The notes under the pieces were generated by a model. It worked only from the letters and a program-made list of their open reading frames with translations, was not told the DNA's origin and ran no database searches. Shown here piece after piece: positions 12,012 through 24,753 of a DNA stretch of 64,000 nt. The translations under genes were made by a program, and so were the position numbers. The number at the start of each line of letters is the position of its first letter. Positions within the stretch are counted from its first letter, which is position 1. Source of the DNA: Branchiostoma floridae (lineage: Eukaryota; Chordata; Leptocardii; Amphioxiformes; Branchiostomatidae); assembly GCF_000003815.2 (NCBI RefSeq), contig NC_049979.1, positions 32,916,151 through 32,980,150 of the forward strand, in the 5' to 3' direction.

Positions 12012-13760
12012 TTAGGCTTTTTCTAAACCGTTCGGTCCTTGTTTTATCGTATCCAACTGAGAGCTGTTTCGCGTCTTTCTGCCGCTGGCTGATTCTCGGC
12101 GTGGGGGTAGCCAATCGTGGTAGCACTCTGACTGTAGTAGTTTCCTAGCAAAGGACTCGCAGAAGCAGTCACGTCTTTGGTGCAACGTCGTGAGGCCTAG
12201 TGTGTGGCAAGCGTCCGCGTAGGTTGTGTAGTGGATTCCAAGAATCGTACGGAATGCTCTACGTTGTATCCGTTCTAGCTGACGACTTTGGGACTGCGTG
12301 ATGCCTGGTTGCCAGACCGGGGCTGCGTACTCACAGGTCAGGCGAATAAAACTTGTATAAATGGTGACGAGGTCATCTCTAGTTACTCCGAATGATTTGA
12401 GTCTCCTCAGGAAGAACAATCTCTGATTCCCTTTCTTCACCAGCTTGTCGACCTGAGTATTCCATTTCAGATCGTCTTGTACATGGAGACCCAGAAGTTT
12501 AGCTACTTTGACTTGTACCAGGGGGTAGTTGTCGTTTTTTAGTGAGGGTAATGGTGGTACAGATTTCGAAAAGTACAGAAACATCACTTGGCATTTCTTC
12601 GGATGAAGTTTCATGTCATGTTCTGTAGACCATTGGCCAAGGTCGTCGAGGTCCTGTTGTATAGTGGATGGGTCTCTAATCTTACGGCACTCAACTAGTT
12701 TTAAGTCGTCGACGAATTTCCATCGCCTGGAGACTGCGTTTTCGACAGCACTATTAATCAGAGCAAGAAAGATAATCGGGCCAAGTACAGTCCCTTGTGG
12801 GAGGCCACATGATGTATTCTTCCAGTCGGAGAAGGTGTTCTTATGACGCACCATCTGGCTTTTATTCGTCAGGAAACCGATGAGCCAGGTAGTTAATGAC
12901 GGACGCAGTCCTAGTTTAAGGATACTTGACACCGCAATTGTATGGTTGACCCTGCCAAATGCCTTACTAAAGTCCGTGAGCACTAGTGTGCTTATGGAGC
13001 CTGGTTGATCCGATGTCTTGACAAGGTTGTGGATTATATCAACAAGACATTGGGTAGTTGACTTTCCCTTAATGCAACCAAACTGGCTCTGATCAATGTT
13101 GGGGCTTATGTCTTTGAGTATCCATACGCAAATGATGCTCTCTACTGCCTTGGCTAAAATTGGTGTTAGGGACACTGGTCGAAGTTCGTTTATATTTGGG
13201 GGGCATGTTTTTGGAAGTGGCACTATGTTGGTATGACGCCATTGTGTTGGTACATATCCTTCATTTAGTGAAGTATTGAAGATGGCCGTCATTGGCGCAC
13301 TTAACTCATTAGCGAATTCTTTGGTAATTCTAGTGGGTAGATCATCAGGACCCGCCGCTTTCCTCACTTTGACTCTTTTCAGCTCGTCGTACATTACGCA
13401 TGGTTGGAGAACTGGTGGGGGCATCGCCGGTAGAAAGGTGGGTAATTGTTCAAAGTCTAATGGTGGAAGTGAAGTTGTTACCTTGGAAAGTACGTCGTTA
13501 ATTGCATCAGCCGTGGCCTTGCCATCTTCGGGGTGGAGACCGTCTACGTGAAGTGTGAGATCCTTGACGCGTGTGTTTAGCATTGTTTTAATTCCCCGAT
13601 ACCATTGGGCAGGATCCTCTCTAGGGAGGGCTTGTACTTTTTTCTTGTAGAACGTTTTCTTGGCTTTTTTAATCTTCCTTTGGATCTTGTTTCGCAAGCT
13701 GCGCCAGGTACTTTCCCGTTTATTGGCAAACTCTTTTTGTCTCTGTTGTACAAGGTTCTT
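12012..13760 (-). pseudogene. Reverse transcriptase domain of the CR1-like LINE
   Basis: 561 codons are open from 13697 to the stop at 12012. RT blocks in order: GYVPTQWRHTNIVPLPK and LRPVSL; QFGCIKGKSTTQCL; motif A TDFSKAFGRVNH, where the first Asp is kept but the usual KAFDRV Asp is Gly; LPQGTVLGPIIFLALIN; motif C FVDDLKL at about 12704-12715; then KLLGLHVQDDLKWNTQ and the C-terminal segment with YAAPVWQPG. The function in life would be target-primed reverse transcription of its own RNA. The frame continues upstream through a single TAA at about 13764 into VNDKPWLTP, so the copy is broken there. Assignment to the CR1 group is by motif pattern only. Confidence 0.85.
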
Positions 13761-13763
13761 TAT

Positions 13764-14760
13764 TTACGGGGTGAGCCACGGTTTGTCGTTCACGTGCATC
13801 TTGGTCGTTCTAGTAGGAAAGTGTTCTTCAAGTTTGCTTCGCCTCGTTTCATAGAATGTATCTGTCTTGGATTGAGTATCAGGGGCGGTAAGCACTTGTT
13901 CCCAGTCATTTGCAGTGATCCATTGACCAAATGCCCTGATTTTGGAGTCAGGAAATGGTCTAGTGGTCCTTGTCACTGTTGCTGAGGGTGATCTTCTTGG
14001 CCTTCAGAATGATGACATTGTGGTCACTATGTCCGATCGGTGGTAAATAGGTAGGCGTTTCGTACAAATGGGCCACATTAGTGACTACCAGGTCAAGTGT
14101 AGCCTCATTTCGTGTCGGTATGTTCACAACTTGGCGTAGATTGTTGCCTTTGCATAGTTGCTGAATATCCAGTCTATTAAAGTTTCCAGCTACGCATATA
14201 CCGATACCAGGCGATCGTACTCGTAGTAGGTCATTTGAATCGGTCAGATGGTCGATCAATGTTGTGCCGTGATGTGAAGTTGGTGGGAAGTACACTGCAC
14301 AAACGGCGATGGCTGGTACTTATCTAGGAAGCCGTGTCGGCCTAACCTTTACTCATAGGCATTCAAGGTCTGGGGGGACTGGGATGTTGATCTCACATGC
14401 CTGGACGTCGTTCACGATGTACACGGCGACAGCTCCGCCTTGTTTGCCTACCCGCGGCTTAGAGAACAGCTGCTAGCAGTCGATATTCCACAGGTCAGAT
14501 GGTATATCTGGGCTGAACCAAGTCTCAGCTATGACTGCTATTTGGACCTTATTTAGTGACAGTACAGCTTGGAGATCATCCACCTTATTACAAAAAGGCC
14601 TCGTTACGTACAATTGTAGTTGGCATCGGATTTGTCCTTGGTTGTGCGGTTGAAGGTGCGATGTTCCATATATGTCATAGACTCTTGGCCGGGTGATCGA
14701 GTTATGGCTGTTGCTCACCTTGTATACAAACGGCAGGTTCTTAGATTTGCATATCAACGG
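13764..14760 (-). pseudogene. Apurinic-like endonuclease domain of the same LINE, broken
   Basis: On the minus strand from about 14760 the frame reads VDDLQAVLSLNKVQIAVIAE and on to TWFSPDIP, the endonuclease N-terminal block. After three in-frame stops (about 14476, 14366 and 14325) come AVYFPPTSHHG, GNFNRLD (usually GDFN), LDLVVTN and IGHSDHNVI, the conserved SDH block. A frameshift near 13976 leads into the linker TRTTRPFPDSKIRAFGQWI. This is the APE-type nuclease that nicks the target DNA. The GDFN change and the stops mean it is not functional. Confidence 0.8.
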
Positions 14761-15126
14761 TGCAAAATGGCTCGGTCTATGTCCTACAATGGTGGGAAAC
14801 TGGGAATAGAGCGTTTGGAGTTCTTACCGGCACGGCATCCTCGTGGCCGACTCCGTCAGTGCAGGCCTAGATGACCGAGCTGCTCTTTTAGATGAATATC
14901 CATTGGGGGTTTGGTAGTCTTTAGACTCCGGATGAAGTCGGCGGTATACTGTAGAAGCCCCCGAGACGCCATTGTTTAGTCCAAGTAGCCACAGAATGTG
15001 TGAACAGTCCGAAGATAAAGTCGGGTAACGCCAGCCAAGACGGGTTTGTATTTCGACACAGACAATCATAAAGTGTTTAAAGACAACTTCGGGATGTTAT
15101 AGCGTCTTTAAACATATAAAAACAGA

Positions 15127-15190
15127 ATATGAATGAATGAATGAATGAATGAATGAATGAATGAATGAATGAATGAATGAATGAATGAAT
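15127..15190. repeat. (GAAT)n microsatellite, probable LINE 3' tail
   Basis: About 15 copies of GAAT. On the minus strand it reads TTAATAAAATTC followed by (ATTC)n, directly downstream of the second LINE, so it is best read as that element's 3' microsatellite tail. Confidence 0.85.
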
Positions 15191-16660
15191 TTTATTAACG
15201 TGTCATGCGTTTGAACGCCCAGCCCACGTGGGCTTATAAGACACACATAATATAAATCATAATTGAACATAGGATATTATAACAAGAAGAGCGTCAAGAA
15301 CATAATCGGTTGCTATTAAACAAATCGGATAACAGACCAGATATCAAATCATAATCACATAAATCAAAACCACCAAACAAAGGTTTCATAAATCTAAACA
15401 GAGCTGAGTTTATACAGAACATAAGGAAAAACATAGTAGTAGACTGAAATAAAATCGGTAACCAGTATATAAATTGAATAACAGACCAGGTATCAAATCA
15501 TAATATATAGGCATAAATAAGGCATAGATCAGGACATCAAACAAGGGTTTCGCAGAGCTAAACAGAGCAGGGTTTATACAGAAAATAAGGAAAATGTAAT
15601 AGTACACTAATAGTTGTACATAAGTGGACAGGTTGTGTATTCATGTGTATAATTGTCTTTTCCTTTTGTTCCAAGCTTTGCGTATAAAGTTAGAAATTTC
15701 GGAGACCCCCTCTTCAAACAACCATTTCATTCTGAATTCATCCCTTTCCCATATGACCTTTGGACATTTGTCAAACATTTTACAAAAGATACTTTCTCGT
15801 AAGTCGTCGTAAAAAGGGCAGTAAAAGAGAAAATGTGTCTCGCTTTCTACCTCACCCAGGCTACACATTGTGCAAATTCTATTTTCTTCAGGTATTGCTT
15901 GATACCGCCCGGTTTCAATATACAGTGGTAATATCCCTGCTCGAAACTGCGCACAAAGGGATCTTTTGCTTTTAGACAGGTTCATTGTAACATAATGTTC
16001 AGTACAGTAAGCATCCTTAAATAATCTATAGGTTCTAAGTTTTGGTTTTAGCCATATGTCAGAGGCCCAATCTTCTTGGTACATATCAAACAATTTCTCT
16101 TTTATTTGCTTTGTATTAGCCCTTAGGTTGTTTAGGAAAATGTGTTCCAGTTCAACACTAACAAATATTCTCTGTACATCCTTGCTCCAAGGGCCATGGC
16201 TTTGCAAATCCCACATAAAGACTTTTTTGGTAAGTCTGTCATTAGGCATATTAATAAGTCTATTCCACAAGGAGATTACTGCTCCTTTCCCTCTTATTTC
16301 GCATGGCATCCAACCCATGTCTCCTGTTATGGCAAGGATGGGTGCAAATTTGTGTACACCTAGGAAACACCGTATTGCCCTATTCTAGACCACAGAACAC
16401 TTATCGTATTTCTTACATCCCCAGACACCTGCGGCATAGTCAAGAATAGGGAAAACACACGACTCGTAGAGTTGTGTATATGCGTGGTAACCAAGTTCTC
16501 TCAGAGCTTTAACTTTACCGAGAATGCCCCCTAGGGCTCTTCCCGCAGAGTCAGCGAGAACACTCGCAGCTGAGGTAAAGGACATGTGCTCGTCTAAGTG
16601 GAGGCCTAAATACTTGTATGAACTCACAAGATCAATCTTTATCTCTCCAAAATAGAATTC
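15191..16660 (-). mobile_element. 5'-truncated LINE (L2/CR1 group) with 3' tail
   Basis: This minus-strand LINE holds the post-RT coding end (15641-16630) and a 3' UTR (15191-15640) with two related AT-rich halves: CAGACCAG.TATCAAATCATAAT recurs at about 15330 and 15480. It ends at the (ATTC)n tail. On the 5' side it meets a satellite monomer at about 16662. It lies head to tail with the larger LINE at 11656-15110. Confidence 0.75.
15641..16630 (-). pseudogene. C-terminal region of LINE ORF2, one stop
   Basis: Reading from about 16630: YKYLGLHLDEHMSFTSAA, LGKVKALRELGY, YESCVFPILDYAAGVWG, then a TAG at about 16385 and, in the same frame, NRAIRCFLGVHKFAPILA. The 225-residue open part follows, including FRAGILPLYIETGRYQAI, CTMCSLGEVESETHFLFYCP and YDDLRESIF. 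The C..C...E.HFL..C cluster is the usual zinc-knuckle-like end of this LINE group. The RT catalytic core is missing (5' truncation). Confidence 0.8.
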
Positions 16661-16661
16661 G

Positions 16662-16860
16662 AATATGTAAAATGTATGCTTCGGACAAAATCCTCCGGGT
16701 CTTTTTCGGAGCCTATGTGTAGGTAAAAGCCCTGTCTGCAAGATGTAAAGTACAAGGTTTAGAGAAAATTCTCCTGTTTTTCTCGGGGCCTGTGGGTTTT
16801 TAGAAAACCCACTGTGTGTCTCATTGATCCTGTGTGTTTGATATAGCCGTGTCTGTAAGA
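16662..16860 (+). repeat. T-rich satellite remnant, block 4
   Basis: Two to three monomers (ATGTAAAATGTATGCTTCGG, then CTCCGGGTCTTTTTCGGAGC) between the LINE pair and a TTAA element. Confidence 0.85.
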
Positions 16861-16864
16861 TTAA

Positions 16865-17560
16865 CCCTCAAACACCCGAGTGGGGTCCATTTGGACCCCA
16901 GGCGTAAATTTTGTTGTGCCGTTTAAACACTTTTAATATGAGGGAAAAATCCTTCCGTGACTTTGTCGGTCAATATCTGCTATACTTTCTCCTAAGTTTT
17001 TACAAAGATTGGTACAATACTGTGGAAACTATAAAGAAAGTCTGGGTTCAGTCCGTCTGGGGTCCAAACGGACCCCAGCAAAAAAGTGCAGTTTTTAAAA
17101 CAAACTTTTGAGACTAACTCCTTAAAAACTTATTGTATGACCACCAAACTTTCAGAAGATACTAAACATGTGAAACTAAATCCTCACGAAAACCTTTGTG
17201 TCATCACCATGTAATATGACGACATTATGACGTCATTTAGCTAATAAGGGCGGCCATCTTCGCTGACGTCTTAAAATAAGCATAAATTATAAATTTTGAA
17301 TCATGAAAATTACATTGAATTTCAAAGAATTTAATTGTTGTAAGAAAACATGTGTAGTTTACCAAGAAAACCTTGTTTAAATCGAAATTGGCAAATTTTG
17401 GCAAAAAAATGCCTGTCATAATTCCGTAGCCATGGCAACCCCAAAAAATGATAAATTTACTTTATTGACAGAAAAATTTTGCTAATAATATTCTGTGATA
17501 AATTACTAAGTTTCGTAGCTTTAGCACTAGCCGTTCATGAGTTATACGAGTTATATTAAA
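16865..17560. mobile_element. TTAA-flanked element, CCCTCAAACACCC family, right end missing
   Basis: Left TTAA at 16861-16864, then CCCTCAAACACCCGAGTGGG with the GGTCC..GGACC palindrome, closely matching 5725-6609. It includes GTAGCCATGGCAAC (17426-17439), GGCGGCCATCTTCG and GACGTCAT sites near 17231. It stops at about 17560 in mid-element, where satellite resumes, so the right inverted end has been lost. No transposase. Confidence 0.75.
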
Positions 17561-18671
17561 GTTGTGTGTTTGTAATAACCATGTGAGAAAGATATGAAGT
17601 TTCAGGTTTGGAGAAAATCCTCTGTTTCCGAAAACTGTGTGTTTGTAAAAGCCGTGTCTGTAAGATGTAAAGTGTAATGTTTGAATAAAATTTTCCGTTT
17701 TGGGGGAACCTGTGTGGTTTTTAAAACCCTTGTCTGTAAGATTTAAAGTATAATTTGTAATGAAAATCCTGTTGTTGTTTTTTTTTTCAAAATATGTTTG
17801 CTTTCAATAGCCTTGTCAAAAGACGTTAAGTGTATTGTTTGGACAAAAATTCCTTTTTTTTTCTCAGAATCTGTGTGTTTGTAATATACGTGTCTGTAAG
17901 ATGGAAAATGTAAAAATTGCAAAAAAAGTTTTTTTCTCTTTGATCCTGTGTGTTTTTTATAGCCCTGTCTTTAAAAATTAAAGTGCAATGTTAAAAAAAA
18001 TTCTCCGTTTTTTCTCGAAACTTGTTTGGTTTTTCTACCACTTGTCTGTAAGATTAAAAGTCTAATGTTTGGTTTAAATGCTCCGTTTTTTTATAACCCT
18101 TGTGTTTGTAATAACCGTCTGAGAAAGATGTGAAGTTTAAGGTTTGGAGAAAATCCTCGTTTTTGTATTTGAAACCTTTATGTTTGTAAAAGCCTTGTCT
18201 GTAAGATGTAAAGTATAAGTTGTAATGAAAGTCCTGTTGTTGTTTTTTTACTCAAAACTTGTTTGCTTGTAAAAGCCGTGTCAGAAAGACGTAAAGTGTA
18301 AGGTTTGGGAAAAATCCTCTTTTTTTAAATTTGTGTGTTTGTAGTAGCCGTGACCGTCAGATTAAAACAGTAAAATATGAATGAAATTCTATTCTTTTCA
18401 TCTTTTTTTACTTTGCAACCTGTGACTTTGTAATAGCCTTATCTGTACGATAAAAAATGTAAGGTTTGGAGAAAATCCGCTGTTTTCCTCTTGAAACCTG
18501 TGTGCTTGTAATAGCCGTGTCTGTAAGATTAAACGTGTAATATTAAAAAAAATCCTCCGTTTTTTTTCGGAAACTTTGCGTTTTTTAATAGCCGTGTCTG
18601 TAAGTTTAAATATTTTGGTTAAATCCTCCGTTTTTTTTCTCTCTAAGAACCTGTGTATTTGTAATAACCGT
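17561..18671 (+). repeat. T-rich satellite, block 5
   Basis: Same monomer family and variant order as blocks 2 and 3 (a TGAATGAAATTCTATTCTTT monomer near 18380, ACCTTGCAACC-type monomers after it). No genes. Confidence 0.9.
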
Positions 18672-19753
18672 GATAACTGGATTTCTGCGACCTCATACCT
18701 CCATGAATATTTAGAGCTTTTGTGAATTTCATTCAAATGACTTAACATTAACATGATTTATGCATGGTGTTGTTCGCCATTGAATAACATACAGTACACA
18801 TGTCACAAGTAAATGTCCCAGTTAAAATCATTAATTATTAGGTTATTTTGCAATTTTGCATAAATTATGCAAATACGTTCCTTATTTGCATATTTGATAT
18901 CTGTATATGTTCCACCGATTATAGTTAATAAGTGTTACATTTATCGAAGTCCAGTTATTTCAAACAATGGAATTATACAATAATTATGCAATTTAAGTCC
19001 TTATTTGCATAAAATGCATATCATTATGAACATCTTTGCCTAAGCTACCTGCATACCTAAAATGCAGTTAATCCGCCTTTTCTTTCTGAAGTTACCCTCT
19101 TTGGAGCGTCTTGACAAAAATGCCCCTTCAGTTCCACAATTGAATGTTAGGGGACTGAAACTTGCCCCACCTTGTCATGACGCTAAAATCTATATATCAC
19201 CCAAATGTCAGGACCATATTACGTACGGGACAAGAGATACATTGAAAAAACTGCTATGATAGATTATTTTCATTAATTATGCAAAAATACTGCTTTTTTG
19301 CATAATTATCATTTCATCTTGTACAGCATTGTGTAAGGTACCTACATACCAAAAATCATGAAAATCCGTTGTTCCCTTCTTGAGTTATCCTCGTCAGAAG
19401 TTTTATGACAAAAATGCCCCTGCTATCCCAAAACTACACGCTAGGGGGCCAAGCTGATGTCATTTTTTCCAGAGCATAAGATCTATCTATTACTCAAAAT
19501 TCTTGACCATAGCATGTTCAGAACACCGAGAGAGCAAAACCGGAAGTTTCGCTGCAATACCAGGGGCCCCAAAATTGACCTTGACCTTCGTCTTCCCAAC
19601 TCCTACACACATACAAATACCATCGTAGTCCATCAAGATGTTCTTAAGTTATGATAACCACAAATATCTGGCAAGACAAACAGATAGACACACACACAGA
19701 CAGACAGACACACACACACACACACAACTATACCTCTGTTTTTTCATGGAGGT
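18672..19753. mobile_element. Family B non-autonomous element, complete copy with inverted ends
   Basis: The left end region has TACCTCCATGAA (about 18696) and the right end TTCATGGAGGTA (about 19745), an inverted match. The interior is AT-rich with repeated ATTATGCAAAT, then segments in inverted orientation to family A (about 19380-19640), then a CAGA/CA simple repeat (about 19678-19730). The satellite monomer resumes right after the right end (ATAAGGTGTACGATGC). No protein. Confidence 0.65.
19678..19730. repeat. (CAGA)n/(CA)n simple repeat
   Basis: Alternating CAGA and CACA tracts inside the right part of the family B element. Confidence 0.9.
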
Positions 19754-22676
19754 AATAAGGTGTACGATGCAAGATTTGGAGAAAATCCTCTGGGTTTTTT
19801 TCTCTAAAGCCCGTGTGTTTGTAAGAGCCGTATCTGTTATATCTTAAGTGCGAGGTTTGGAGAAAATGCTCTGTTTTTTCTTCAGCCTATGTGTTTGTTA
19901 TAGCCGTGTCTGTAAAATGTTAAGTGTAGTGTTTGGACATAATTTTTCCGTTATTTTCTTCTCTCAGAAACTGTGCGTTTCTAATAGCTATGTCTGTAAG
20001 ATGTAAAATGTATGCTTTGTGGAAAATCCTCCGGGTCTTTTTTTTAACCTATGTGTGGGTAAATGCCGTGTCTGTGATATATAAAGTACAAGGTTTGAAG
20101 AAAATCCTCTTTTTTTTTCCATGCCTGTGATTTTGTAATGGCCGTGTTTAAAAGCGTAAATTGTAAGCTTTGGAGGAAATCCTTCTTTTTCTCCGAGACT
20201 GTTTGTTTATAATAGCCATGTCTGTATAATGTTAAGTGTAGTGCATGGAGAAAATCCGCAGCTGTTATTTTCTTGGAATCTGTGTGTTATAATATCCGTG
20301 TCTGTTAGATGGAAAGTGTAAAGTTTGGAGAAAACCCTCTGTTTTCTCTTTGAATCTGTGTGTCTGCAATCGCCTTGTCTGTAAGATTAAAATTGGAATG
20401 TTAAAAAAAAATACTCCTTTTTTCTCGGAATCCGTGTGTTTTTTTTAAACCCGTGTCGGTAAGATTAAAAGTCTAACGATTGCATTAAATCTTCCGTATT
20501 TTCTAAAATCCTGTTTGTTTGTAAAAGCCGTGTCTGTGGGATATATAATGCAAGGTTTTGGGAAAATTGTCTGCTTTTTCCTTAAAGCCGATGTGTTTGT
20601 AACAACCGTGTCTGTATTAATATGTTAAATGCAAGGTTTGGAGAAAATCCTCTGTTTTGTATTCGGAACCCTTGTGTTTGTAAAAGCCGTGTCTGTAAGA
20701 TGTGAAGCGTAATATTTAAATAAAATCCTCGTCTTTTTGGGAACGTGTGTGTTTGGAAAAGCCGTGTCTGTAAAAGGTAAAGTGTTATGTTTGAATAAAT
20801 CCTCCGTTTTGGGGGGAATCTGTGTGGTTTTTAAAACCATTGTCTGTAAGATGTAAAGTATAAGTTGTAATGAAAGTCATTTTTTTTCTCAAAACATGTT
20901 TGAGCCGTGTCAGAAAGACGTAAAGTGTAAGGTTTGGGAAAAATCCTCCNNNNNNNNNNNNNNNNNNNNNNNNNNNNNNNNNNNNNNNNNNNNNNNNNNN
21001 NNNNNNNNNNNNNNNNNNNNNNNNNNNNNNNNNNNNNNNNNNNNNNNNNTATTGTAATAGCCGTGACCGTCAGATTAAAACAGTTAAGTATGAATGAAAT
21101 ACTATTTTTTCAGGGGGACTTGTGTGTTTGTAAAAGCCGTGTCAGTAAGATGTTTGTTGAATTTTGATAGCCTTGTCTGTAAAATGTTAAGTGTAGTGTT
21201 TGGACAAAATTCTCCGATTTTTTTTCTAAAGTTTGTAAAAAACCCACTGTGTTTCTCATCGATCCTGTGTGTTTGTTATAGCCGTGTCTGTAAGATTAAA
21301 AGTGCAATGTTAAAAAAAAAAATCCTCCGTTTTTTTTCGGAACCTGTTTCGTCTTTCAAACCCTTGTCTGCAAGATTAAAGGTCTAACGTTTGGTTTAAA
21401 TCCTCCGTTTTTTTAAAAACCTGTTTGTTTGTAATAGCCGTGTGAGAAAGACATGAAGTTTAAGGTTTGGAGAAAATCCTTTGCTTTGTTCCAGGAACCT
21501 GTGTGTTTGTAAAAGCCGCGTCTGTAAGATGTAAAGTGTAATGTTTAAACAAAATCCTCCGTTTTTTGGGGAACCTGTGTGGTTTTTAAAATCCTTGTCT
21601 GTAAGATTAAAAGCATAATTTGTAATGAAAATCCTTTTGTTTCTCAAACATGTTTGCTTTTAATAGCCGTGTCAGAAATACGTAAAGTGTAAAGTATATG
21701 GTTTTTGAAATATCCTACTTTTTTTTTTTTAACACGTGTGTTTGAAATAGCCGTGACCGTCAAATTAAAACATTTAAGTATGAATGAAATCCAATTTTTT
21801 CAGGGGAACTCATGTGTTTTTAAGAGCCGTGTTTGTAAGATGTTTGTTAAATTTTGTTTTTACCTTGGAACCTGTTAGTTTGTTATAGCCCTATCTGTCC
21901 GATAAAAATGTAAGGTTTGGAGAAAGTCCACTGTTTTTTCTCTTTGATCCTGTGTGTTTGTTATAGCCGTGTCTGTAAGCAATATTGAAAAAAAATCCTC
22001 CGTTTTCTTTCTCGAAACCATTGCTTTCTAAATGCCGTGTCTGTAAGATTAAATATTAGGGTTAAATCCTCCGTTTTTTCTTAGTACCTGTGTATTTGTA
22101 AAAACGTGACAGTAAGATGTACGATGCAAGGTTTGGAGAAAGTCGTTTTTTCTCCGAGCCTGTGGGTTTGTAATGGCCGTGTCTAAAAGTGTCAATTGTA
22201 AGGTTGGAAGAAATCCTATTCTTTTCTCACATACTGTTCTTTTGTAATAGCCATGTCTGTTTAATGTTAAGTATAGTGTTTGGACAATTTCTTTTTTCTT
22301 CTCGGAATCTGTGTGTTTGTAATAAACGTGTCTGTAAAATGGAAAATGTTAAGTTTGAAGAAAACCCACTGTGTTTCTCTTTGATCCTGTGTGTATGTTA
22401 AAGCCGTGTCTTTAAGATTAAAAGTGCAATGTTAAAAAAAAAATCATCCGCTTTTCTCGGAACTTGTTTCTCGGAACCTGTTTGGTCTTTCAAACCCTCG
22501 TCTGTAAGATTAAAAGTCTAACGTTTGGTTTAAATCCTCCGTTGTTTTTAAACCTCTGGTTTGTAATGACCGTATAAGAAAGATATCAAGTTTAAGGTTT
22601 GGAGAAAATCCTCTGTTTTGTTTCCGGAACCTGAGTGTTTGTAAAAGCCGTGTCTCTAAGATGTAAAGTGTGATGT
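19754..22676 (+). repeat. T-rich satellite, block 6
   Basis: Same monomer. The marker monomer is at about 21114 and 21811 (697 bp apart). The block contains an assembly gap. The last ~450 bp is nearly identical to the region before 24750, the start of a tandem segmental duplication. Confidence 0.9.
20950..21049. other. Assembly gap (100 N)
   Basis: Exactly 100 N inside satellite; probably a nominal gap of unknown size. Confidence 0.95.
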
Positions 22677-22680
22677 TTAA

Positions 22681-23594
22681 CCCTGTCCAGACCGGGCTTT
22701 TTTGGGCTACCTGGGACGGGGGGGGGGTCTTTTGACCCACCCTTCGTAATTTCAAAAGGGTTTGGGTTACGATCACCAAATTTAGAGGGGATGATGTACT
22801 AGTGAATTTTTATATTTTCTGGTTTCTAGTTTGGTGTCAGTATGACGTAATATGACGTAATTAAGACGTCATAATGTCATATTTTAGGCTAAAATCGTCT
22901 ACATATGAAATTGCCGCTATACTTAAAGGTATTAAAAAAACGATGACTATAAAGGTTATCGTATTGTTGTCTAAGTCTGCCAAGTCTCTTGTTGCCAATG
23001 ACGATGACACTGACGCCAATATGACGTCAGACAATGACGTCATTTGTCCGCCATCTTGGATCGACAAGCTTGAATTTTCTAAAATGCGATTTTTTCCACA
23101 TATAACCCCAAAACCCAATGGAACTGGACTAGAAAGGTTCAAATGATTGTGTTCTGTAAGAAAATAACAGATTTTGGCGGAATTTAAATAAAAAAACATG
23201 TTTTTATCGTTGAAAATGGCATTGTCCGCCATTTTGGATTTTGGCCCCTGACATCCTCAAATTTTCATAAATTGGGAATAATTAATTGGAAATGTAACTT
23301 AGAATTCCCCAGGGTTTTAATGATATAGATAAACTAGTTTGGTTTAGCAATAAAACTTTGAAATCCCATAATTCAAACTGAAATTAGTAAATTTGGTAAA
23401 ATATGCCTGTCATAAACCCGTTGCCATGGCAACCCAAAAATCCCAACCAAATTTTTTTTTAAAAATGTTGCCAACAACATGTTAGAAAAAGTCCCCAAGT
23501 TTTGTAGTCCTAGCCCACGTCGTTCGGCAGTTATACGACGTCAAAGTTGGGGCAGGCACTTTTAGCCCCCCCCCCCCCCCCCGTCTCGATAGGG
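22681..23594. mobile_element. TTAA-flanked element, CCCTGTCCAGACC family, copy 1
   Basis: TTAA at 22677-22680 and TTAC at 23595-23598. Left CCCTGTCCAGACCGGGC with a G-run; right a C-run then CCCGTCTCGATAGGG, a partial inverted match. It carries GTTGCCATGGCAAC (23420-23433), several TGACGTCA/TGACGTAA sites (about 22840-23045) and two CCGCCAT(C/T)TTGGAT sites (about 23049 and 23229). A 90-codon open frame exists at 22874 but resembles no known protein. Confidence 0.75.
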
Positions 23595-23598
23595 TTAC

Positions 23599-24749
23599 AT
23601 AACATTTTCCATTTTTGGGGAACCCGTGTGGTTTTTAAAACCTTTGTCTGTAAGATGTAAAGTATAAGTTGTAATGAAATTCCTGTTTTTTTTTTTTCTC
23701 TCAAAACATGTTTGCTTGTAAGAGCCGTGTCAGAAAGACGTAAAGTGTAAGGTTTGGGAAAAATCATCCTTTTTTAAACTTGTGTGTTTGTAATAGCCCT
23801 GACCGTCAGATTAAAACAGTAAAGTATGAATGAAATCCTATTTTTTGTAGGGGAACTTGTGTGTTTGTAAAAGCCGGGTCTGTAAGATTTTTGTTGAATT
23901 TTTTTTTTTTTTTTTACCTTGGAACCTGTGAGTTTTTAATGGCCGTATCTGTACGATAAAAATGTAAGGTTTGGAGAAAGTCCACTTTTTTTTCCATTTG
24001 ATCCTGTGTGTTTGTTATAGCCGTGTCTGTGAGATAAGTAGTGCAATATTGAAAAAAAAAAAATCCTTCGTTTATTTTCTCGAAACCATGTGTTCTTTAA
24101 ATGCCGTGTCTGTAAGATTAAATATTAGGGTTAAATCCTCCATTTTATTTTCTTAGTACCTGCGTATTTGTAAAAACGTGACAGTAAGATTTACGATGCA
24201 AGGTTTGGAAAAAGTCTATTTTTCTCCGAGCCTGTGGGTTTGTAATAGCCGTGTCTGAAAGTGTAAATTGTAAGGTTGGAAAATATCCTAATCTTTTCTC
24301 CCAGACTGTTCTTTTGTAATAGCCATGTCTGTTTAATGTTGAGTGTAGTGTTTGGACAAAATCCTTTTTTTTTTCTCGGAATCTGTGTGTTTGTAATATA
24401 CGTGTCTGTAAAATGGAAAATGTAAAGTTTGAAGAAAACCCATTGTGTTTCTCTCTGATCCTGTGTGTATGTTATAGCCGTGTCTTTAAGATTAAAAGTG
24501 CAATGTTAAAAAAAAATCATCCGTTTTTCTCGGAACTTGTTTCTCGGAACCTGTTTGGTCTTTCAAACCCTCGTCTGTAAGATTAAAAGTCTAACGTTTG
24601 GTTTAAATCCTCCGTTGTTTTTAAACCTCTGGTTTGTAATAACCGTATAAGAAAGATATCAAGTTTAAGGTTTGGAGAAAATCCTCTGTTTTGTTTCCGG
24701 AACCTGAGTGTTTGTAAAAGCCGCGTCTCTAAGATGTAAAGTGTGATGT
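23599..24749 (+). repeat. T-rich satellite, block 7 (duplicated higher-order unit)
   Basis: This satellite stretch links the two copies of the TTAA element. It is near identical to 28672-29340 and partly to 22060-22676. Confidence 0.9.
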
Positions 24750-24753
24750 TTAA

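Larger units (their letters stand above)
11656..15110 (-). mobile_element. CR1-like non-LTR retrotransposon, near full length but dead
   Basis: One LINE on the minus strand. The 3' untranslated region is at about 11656-12011, the reverse transcriptase at 12012-13760, a linker and endonuclease at 13764-14760, and less clear 5' sequence to about 15110. The satellite monomer broken on the left (GTCTGTAAT, 11650) resumes at about 16662 beyond a second LINE. Left edge and satellite junction are clear; the 5' boundary is approximate. Confidence 0.75.

Noticed and set aside
14824-15069. 81-codon minus-strand frame as a LINE ORF1
   Set aside because: No zinc knuckle or coiled coil; better read as decayed sequence upstream of the endonuclease.
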